Below, piece by piece: positions 12,561 to 16,705 of a stretch of 16,705 bases of DNA; positions within the stretch are counted from its first letter, which is position 1; each line of letters begins with the position of its first letter. A program made the position numbers and the translations under genes. Source of the DNA: Lentisphaerota bacterium (GTDB lineage Bacteria > Verrucomicrobiota > Kiritimatiellia > JAAZAB01); assembly GCA_020201415.1 (NCBI GenBank), contig JAIVGW010000219.1, positions 1 through 16,705 on the forward strand, given 5' to 3'. The notes beneath the pieces are model-generated. The model did not search any database. It saw only the letters and a list, made by a program, of their open reading frames with translations, and had not been told where the DNA came from.

Positions 12561-14003
12561 CGGCAGCCACCACAACTGCTTCCAACTGGTCTGCCCGAAA
12601 TTCTGCTGGGGCTTGCCCGGGGTACTGCGTCCCTCGCGCACATAGCGTGACAACAGCTGCTGCAACCTTTCAACTACCTCCGGATGCTGCTCGTAAACAT
12701 TGCGCTGTTCGCCCAGGTCGGACTCCAGGTCGTACAGCTGCACCGCCGGCAACCCTTCGCATTCCTCGCCCGGCCGCGGATGGCTCCAACCGCCGGATCC
12801 GGGGCACAGCTCCAGCTTCCAGCGTCCGGCGCGAATGGCGAACGAACCGTCAAATGAATGGTGTACCGTAGCCTCGCGCAGCGCACGGTCCGGAGCGCCG
12901 CCGCGCCAGACGGACAGGTTGCTGACGCTGTCCTCACCCGCCTCATCCGGCAGCGTCACCCCCGTGATTTCGGCGCAAGTGGCCAGCAGGTCCACCAGGC
13001 AGACCGTCTCCCGGCAGGTCGTCCCCGCCCGGATGCCGCGCGGCCAGCGGATTACCAGGGGAATGCGATGACCGCCCTCGTAAATATCGGCCTTGTGGCC
13101 GCGGAAAACGTAATTGGGATTATGCCGACAGTGCGCCAGTTCTTCGAAATTGGCCGCGGGCGAGCATCCGTTATCAGTCGTGAAAACCAGGATGGTGTCA
13201 TCGCTCAATCCATGGCGTTCCAGCGTCGCCATGATCTGCCCCACCACATCGTCGCAATGCAGACAGAAATCGCCATATTCATTGGTGCCCGAGCGTCCCA
13301 GGAATTCCGGATCCGGCAGGATCGGCGTATGCGGCGCCGCCAGCGGTAAATAAAGAAAAAACGGCTTGCCGGCCGCGGCCTGCACATCAATGAACTGGCG
13401 CGCCTTGGCCGTCAGATGGGACATGACCCCGGCATGCGTGAAGTCCGGCGCAATCGGCCCCTCGCGCCAGAAGGCCTTGCCGGAACTCTTGGGAACCATG
13501 CGGTCGGGCATGGCGGTGGGCCGGTCGTTCTCCACGTAAACATAAGGCGGCATATCCAGCGACGCGCTGATACCGAAGAAATAGTCAAACCCGACATCCA
13601 AGGGCCCGCGGGTGATCGGCTGGCTGAAATCAACTTCCTGGTCCGGCCGGCGCCCCCATTGCCATCCCAGGTGCCATTTGCCGATGCAGGCGGTGGCATA
13701 GCCCTGATCCCGCAACAGCGAGGCCACGGTCATGCGCCCTTCTTCAATCAACGGCGGCGAATAGCCATCGGTCACGCCCTGCTTGAGCCAGGAACGCCAA
13801 TTGTAGCGCCCCGTGAGTATGCCGTAACGCGAGGGCGTACAGACGGCCGAAGTTGCATGCGCATCAGTGAAACGCATACCTTGCTCCGCCAGGCAGTCGA
13901 TGTTTTCCGTGTGTATGCGCGAAGCGGCGTTCAGGCAGGAGACATCGCCATAGCCCATGTCATCCGCCAGAATATAAACTATGTTTGGCGGTTTTGCTGT
14001 CAT
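12552..14003 (-). CDS. S1-type (arylsulfatase-like) sulfatase
   Basis: A 483-residue sulfatase that hydrolyses sulfate esters using a formylglycine. The maturation motif is CTPSR with Cys55 and Arg59; metal ligands include Asp14 and Asp15 (ILADDMGYGD), Asp277 and Asn278 (FTTDNGC). Lys109 and His111 (GKWHLGW), His225 and Lys304 (RGHKADIYEGGHR) complete the active site. The ATG at 14003 follows a strong GGAGG. The longer upstream frame lacks family similarity and is ignored. There is no signal peptide: the first strand PPNIVYILADDMG begins within five residues of the start, so the enzyme should be cytoplasmic, acting on imported sulfated sugars. It needs an anaerobic or aerobic sulfatase-maturating enzyme, not seen here. 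Divergent from the second sulfatase. Confidence 0.9.
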   Translation of the reverse strand: MTAKPPNIVYILADDMGYGDVSCLNAASRIHTENIDCLAEQGMRFTDAHATSAVCTPSRYGILTGRYNWRSWLKQGVTDGYSPPLIEEGRMTVASLLRDQGYATACIGKWHLGWQWGRRPDQEVDFSQPITRGPLDVGFDYFFGISASLDMPPYVYVENDRPTAMPDRMVPKSSGKAFWREGPIAPDFTHAGVMSHLTAKARQFIDVQAAAGKPFFLYLPLAAPHTPILPDPEFLGRSGTNEYGDFCLHCDDVVGQIMATLERHGLSDDTILVFTTDNGCSPAANFEELAHCRHNPNYVFRGHKADIYEGGHRIPLVIRWPRGIRAGTTCRETVCLVDLLATCAEITGVTLPDEAGEDSVSNLSVWRGGAPDRALREATVHHSFDGSFAIRAGRWKLELCPGSGGWSHPRPGEECEGLPAVQLYDLESDLGEQRNVYEQHPEVVERLQQLLSRYVREGRSTPGKPQQNFGQTSWKQLWWLPSV

Positions 14004-14013
14004 TTTTTCCTCC

Positions 14014-14055
14014 GGTTGATCTGGAAGCCGGGTCAACCGCCCGAGGTTGATCTGG
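14014..14055 (-). repeat. Direct repeat CCAGATCAACC upstream of the first sulfatase
   Basis: On the minus strand CCAGATCAACC occurs twice (14055-14045 and 14024-14014), 31 bases apart, about three helical turns. The nearer copy runs directly into the GGAGG ribosome site of the sulfatase. A GGTTGAC half-site in inverted orientation lies between them. Regular spacing and position suggest a regulator binding site, possibly blocking translation as well as transcription. Confidence 0.35.
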
Positions 14056-14266
14056 TGTGTCCCGCCAGCTTCAAGCGCAGCTGACTTGCACCAAGAATGT
14101 TTATTGTGCAGGCCTCGCGGCAAAATGCAAGCAGGTTCAGTATCGTCCGTATAGTTTGGCTTGCCCCCTGACTGCGCTCCGGTTATCATCAGGCGGTAGT
14201 TTAATTCATTCAATCCCGGCCCGCTTCAAGGCATAGGGTTTTATCAGTTATGCTGGAGGAAAGATC

Positions 14267-15910
14267 ATGCCGCAACCGCCCAATTTCCTGATCCTGTTGA
14301 CCGATCAGCAGCGCTTCGACACCATTGCCGCCGCCGGATTCCACCACATGCGCACGCCCAATATGGACCGCCTGGTCCGGGAGGGCTGCCTGTTCACCAA
14401 CGCTTACTCCCCCAACCCCATCTGCGTGCCCGCCCGGCACTGCCTGCTGACCGGCCTGCCGCCCCGGCACCATGGATTCTATGACAACTCCGGCCAGTTC
14501 ATTCAGGACGACGGCATTGCCACCCTGCCGCAGATCCTGGCCGAAAACCAGTATTTCACCGCCGCCGTCGGCAAGATGCATTTCCGGCCGACGCGCAATC
14601 ACAACGGCTACCTGGAAATGCACCTGATGGAGGAAGGCCAGCGCTACCGCGCCGACGACGCTTACGCCACCTACCTGGCCGAACAGGGCTTCGGCGATTT
14701 GCGCGCGCTTCACGGTGTGCGCCCCCTGATCTACCACGAGCCGCAGCGCGCCCTGATGCCGCCCGAACATCACGGGGAAGCATGGCTGGCCCGGCGCGCC
14801 ATCGAGGTCCTGCAAAAAAAGGCGGAACGCCCCTTCTTCATGACCTGCGGCTTCATCAAGCCCCATCCGCCCTGGAACATACCCGCGGGTTGGGAAAATC
14901 ATTACGACGGAGTCGAACTGCCGGAGCCCATCCCCGGCCCGCGCCCGACGCCCTATTTCACCGCCGAGTCGCCCTGGTTCGGCGACCATGATTCCAAAGA
15001 GGCCCGGCGCGCCATCCGCGCCGCCTATTACACCAGCATTTCCTTCGTTGATCAACAGATCGGATTGCTGCTTGATTACCTCGAACAACAGCGCCTGCTG
15101 GACAATACCTTCATTATCTTCACCTCCGACCACGGCGAGATGCTGCAGGACCACGGCATGTACCAGAAAGCCGTGCCGTTTGAAAGCGCGGCCCACATCC
15201 CCTTTGTAGTACGCGCGCCGAACTTCTTCCAGCACGGCAGCACCGATGACCGGTTTGTGGACCTGATGGACATCCTGCCCACCGTGCTGGATGCCGCCAA
15301 TCTCGACTATTACCAGAAACCCGGCCGCCGGGCCTACCGTCTGCCTGGAGATTCGATCATGCGCCAGGAGTCCGACCGGCGTGATCGCACCCATCAGTTC
15401 GCGGGATTTGGCCGGCGTGAGACGCGCTGGGGCTTCATGCGTGATCACCGGTACAAATACGTTTACCATTATAACGGCGGCATCGAATACCTGTTCGACC
15501 TGCAGTCCGATCCCCGGGAATTGCACAATCTGGCAGACTCCCCGGACCGGCCGCAGGAAGTTTACCAGCGCCTGCGCCGTAAATTCATCGAGCATGAACA
15601 AACCTGGGGGCCGGAGGAATCCCTGCAGGACGGCGACCTGGCCGTCTGGCCCTGCCCGCCGCCGGATTCCGCGCGCGGCCTCGGCAAGTACCCCAACTTT
15701 GCCAACCACCAGCCGCCGCGCGTTGGCCGTGAAGCTCCCGAGCGTGAAGGCGAATTGCTGGTAAACGACATACAGGCCGCTACAAATAACGCCGGCCCGG
15801 AATACTTCCAGGCCTTGGCGCCGGAACCCTTCTGGCTGGAACAGTGGCAGCAGTTGTTCATCCGCGACGGCGGCACGCCGGAACAGTGCCGCCGGATTAC
15901 GGGTTTGTGA
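14267..15910 (+). CDS. S1-type sulfatase (TDQQR subgroup)
   Basis: A 547-residue sulfatase. The formylglycine motif is CVPAR (Cys53, Arg57). The N-terminal metal site reads LTDQQRFDT, giving Asp13 with Gln14 in place of a second Asp, as in many choline-sulfatase-like and glycan sulfatases. Lys103 and His105 (GKMHF), FMTCGFIKPHPPW and TSDHGEMLQDHGMYQK supply the remaining active-site groups. The C-terminal domain includes YKYVYHYNGGIEYLFDLQ and a long polar tail. No signal peptide precedes the first strand, so a cytoplasmic location is predicted. GGAGGAAAGATC directly precedes the ATG. It is divergent from the other sulfatase, sharing a 263-base control region; the two enzymes are only distantly alike and probably act on different sulfate positions. 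Confidence 0.9.
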   Translation: MPQPPNFLILLTDQQRFDTIAAAGFHHMRTPNMDRLVREGCLFTNAYSPNPICVPARHCLLTGLPPRHHGFYDNSGQFIQDDGIATLPQILAENQYFTAAVGKMHFRPTRNHNGYLEMHLMEEGQRYRADDAYATYLAEQGFGDLRALHGVRPLIYHEPQRALMPPEHHGEAWLARRAIEVLQKKAERPFFMTCGFIKPHPPWNIPAGWENHYDGVELPEPIPGPRPTPYFTAESPWFGDHDSKEARRAIRAAYYTSISFVDQQIGLLLDYLEQQRLLDNTFIIFTSDHGEMLQDHGMYQKAVPFESAAHIPFVVRAPNFFQHGSTDDRFVDLMDILPTVLDAANLDYYQKPGRRAYRLPGDSIMRQESDRRDRTHQFAGFGRRETRWGFMRDHRYKYVYHYNGGIEYLFDLQSDPRELHNLADSPDRPQEVYQRLRRKFIEHEQTWGPEESLQDGDLAVWPCPPPDSARGLGKYPNFANHQPPRVGREAPEREGELLVNDIQAATNNAGPEYFQALAPEPFWLEQWQQLFIRDGGTPEQCRRITGL

Positions 15911-16034
15911 CCATCGGCGATGCGCAACTCGTGCTACATTACCGGGCACGGTAAAAAAATCGGCGCAGGAACTTCCGGCATGCTCAGGCGCGCTGCGGCT
16001 GTAAAACGATATCATGATAAAAAGCAGAGGGCAC

Positions 16035-16705
16035 ATGCAAAAATATGACGTGTTTTTTTACGAGGCTTTCGAGGAAGAGCAGGCCGCTTTGAGGGCCTGC
16101 CTGCCCGCGGTTATAAACGCCGGCTATACCTGGAAAACAACCCAGGAATACGGACTGCCGCGGCCGGCGGCGCCCTGCATCAGCATCCGTACGCAATCGA
16201 CGCTACCGGAGTCCTGGGCCGGACATTTGCAGGCCATCCTTTCGCGCAGTACCGGCTACGACCACCTGTTACGCTTCCGTGACCGGGCCACGCCGCCGCC
16301 GGCCTGCGGCCACCTGCCGCTCTACTGCCACCGCGCCGTGGCGGAGCAGGCCCTGATGATGTGGATGGCATTGCTGCGGAGATTACCCCGCCAGCTGCGC
16401 CAGTTCCGAACATTCGACCGCGACGGCCTGACGGGCCGGGAGGCCCGGGACCGCACCCTGCTGGTGGTGGGCGTGGGCAACATCGGCCATGAAGTGGTTA
16501 TGATAGGCAAGGGCCTGGGTATGCACACCCTGGGCGTGGATATCCGCCGGAAACATCCGGATGTTGATTACGCCGACATCAGTCAGGCCATCGGACAGGC
16601 CGATGTGATCGTTTGCGCCATGAACCTTACAGATGATAACCGCGGCTATTTTGACGGCGCACGCCTCAAGGCCGCCAAGCCCGGCGCCATTTTCATCAAC
16701 ATCGC
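16035..16705 (+). CDS. D-isomer-specific 2-hydroxyacid dehydrogenase (3' partial)
   Basis: An open frame runs from ATG 16035 off the end of the window (223 full codons seen). The start follows AGAGGG. The catalytic-domain part includes RSTGYDHLLRF and LPLYCHRAVAEQALMMWMAL (95-114), the usual helix before the NAD domain. The Rossmann segment LLVVGVGNIGHEV has GVGNIG at 146-151, followed by Asp169 (GVDIRR) which favours NAD over NADP. The catalytic Arg, Glu and His lie beyond the window. The family reduces 2-keto acids to D-2-hydroxy acids or catalyses the reverse, including phosphoglycerate dehydrogenase. Substrate cannot be assigned. It follows the second sulfatase after 124 bases on the same strand; I see no clear promoter or terminator in that gap. 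Confidence 0.87.
   Translation, partial: MQKYDVFFYEAFEEEQAALRACLPAVINAGYTWKTTQEYGLPRPAAPCISIRTQSTLPESWAGHLQAILSRSTGYDHLLRFRDRATPPPACGHLPLYCHRAVAEQALMMWMALLRRLPRQLRQFRTFDRDGLTGREARDRTLLVVGVGNIGHEVVMIGKGLGMHTLGVDIRRKHPDVDYADISQAIGQADVIVCAMNLTDDNRGYFDGARLKAAKPGAIFINI

Noticed and set aside
15940..15953. Hairpin TACCG-GGCA-CGGTA followed by an A-run, as a terminator of the second sulfatase
   Set aside because: On the plus strand the run is A, not T, and on the minus strand the hairpin is not followed by T; the stem is only 5 bases.
14210..16036. A 608-codon open frame on the minus strand opposite the second sulfatase
   Set aside because: It mirrors the sulfatase codons in high-GC DNA, has no recognisable domain, and the plus-strand frame carries full sulfatase motifs and a ribosome site.
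1..16705. CRISPR arrays, tRNA or rRNA genes
   Set aside because: No regularly spaced repeats and no tRNA-like or rRNA-like sequence were seen on either strand.

Overview
The window is high-GC bacterial DNA, apparently chromosomal. It carries 15 protein-coding genes, two of them cut by the window edges, on both strands and mostly in tight operons. A PVC-type bacterium, most likely Kiritimatiellota or Lentisphaerota, fits best. The reasons are two S1-type sulfatases, a Gfo/Idh/MocA oxidoreductase, a DUF1638 protein, a possible DUF6268-type barrel, many TTGACA-type promoters and a remnant of a PVC-style signal peptidase. No marker gene is present, so this placement is inference.

Layout, left to right. 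(1) 1-933, the end of a Gfo/Idh/MocA oxidoreductase. (2) 943-2662, minus strand: an ATP-grasp ligase resembling the C-terminal half of N-acetylglutaminylglutamine synthetase, followed by a DUF1638 gene, probably transcribed as a leaderless mRNA. (3) About 2700-3860, a gene graveyard: the start of a ParE-like toxin, a signal peptidase I pseudogene that has lost its catalytic centre, a REPIN-like double palindrome, and a collapsed antitoxin/ParE-toxin pair. (4) 3887-6921, plus strand: a three-gene operon of HpcH/HpaI aldolase, aldo/keto reductase and NagA-like amidohydrolase. (5) 6927-10718, minus strand: a four-gene operon of two D-Ala-D-Ala-ligase-like ATP-grasp enzymes, a GNAT acetyltransferase and a lysine-2,3-aminomutase-type radical SAM enzyme. 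(6) 10841-12560, two divergent outer-membrane beta-barrel genes. (7) 12552-15910, two divergent sulfatases. (8) 16035-16705, the start of a D-2-hydroxyacid dehydrogenase.

The most interesting unit is region 5. The aminomutase keeps the cluster-binding cysteines, the PLP lysine and both aspartates that hold the substrate's epsilon-amino group, so beta-lysine is the expected intermediate. Two peptide-bond-forming ligases and an acetyltransferase in the same translationally coupled operon suggest a small acylated peptide containing beta-lysine, perhaps a compatible solute or a secreted metabolite. I do not recognise this as a characterised pathway. Regions 1, 4, 7 and 8 look like a carbohydrate and sulfated-glycan catabolic lifestyle.
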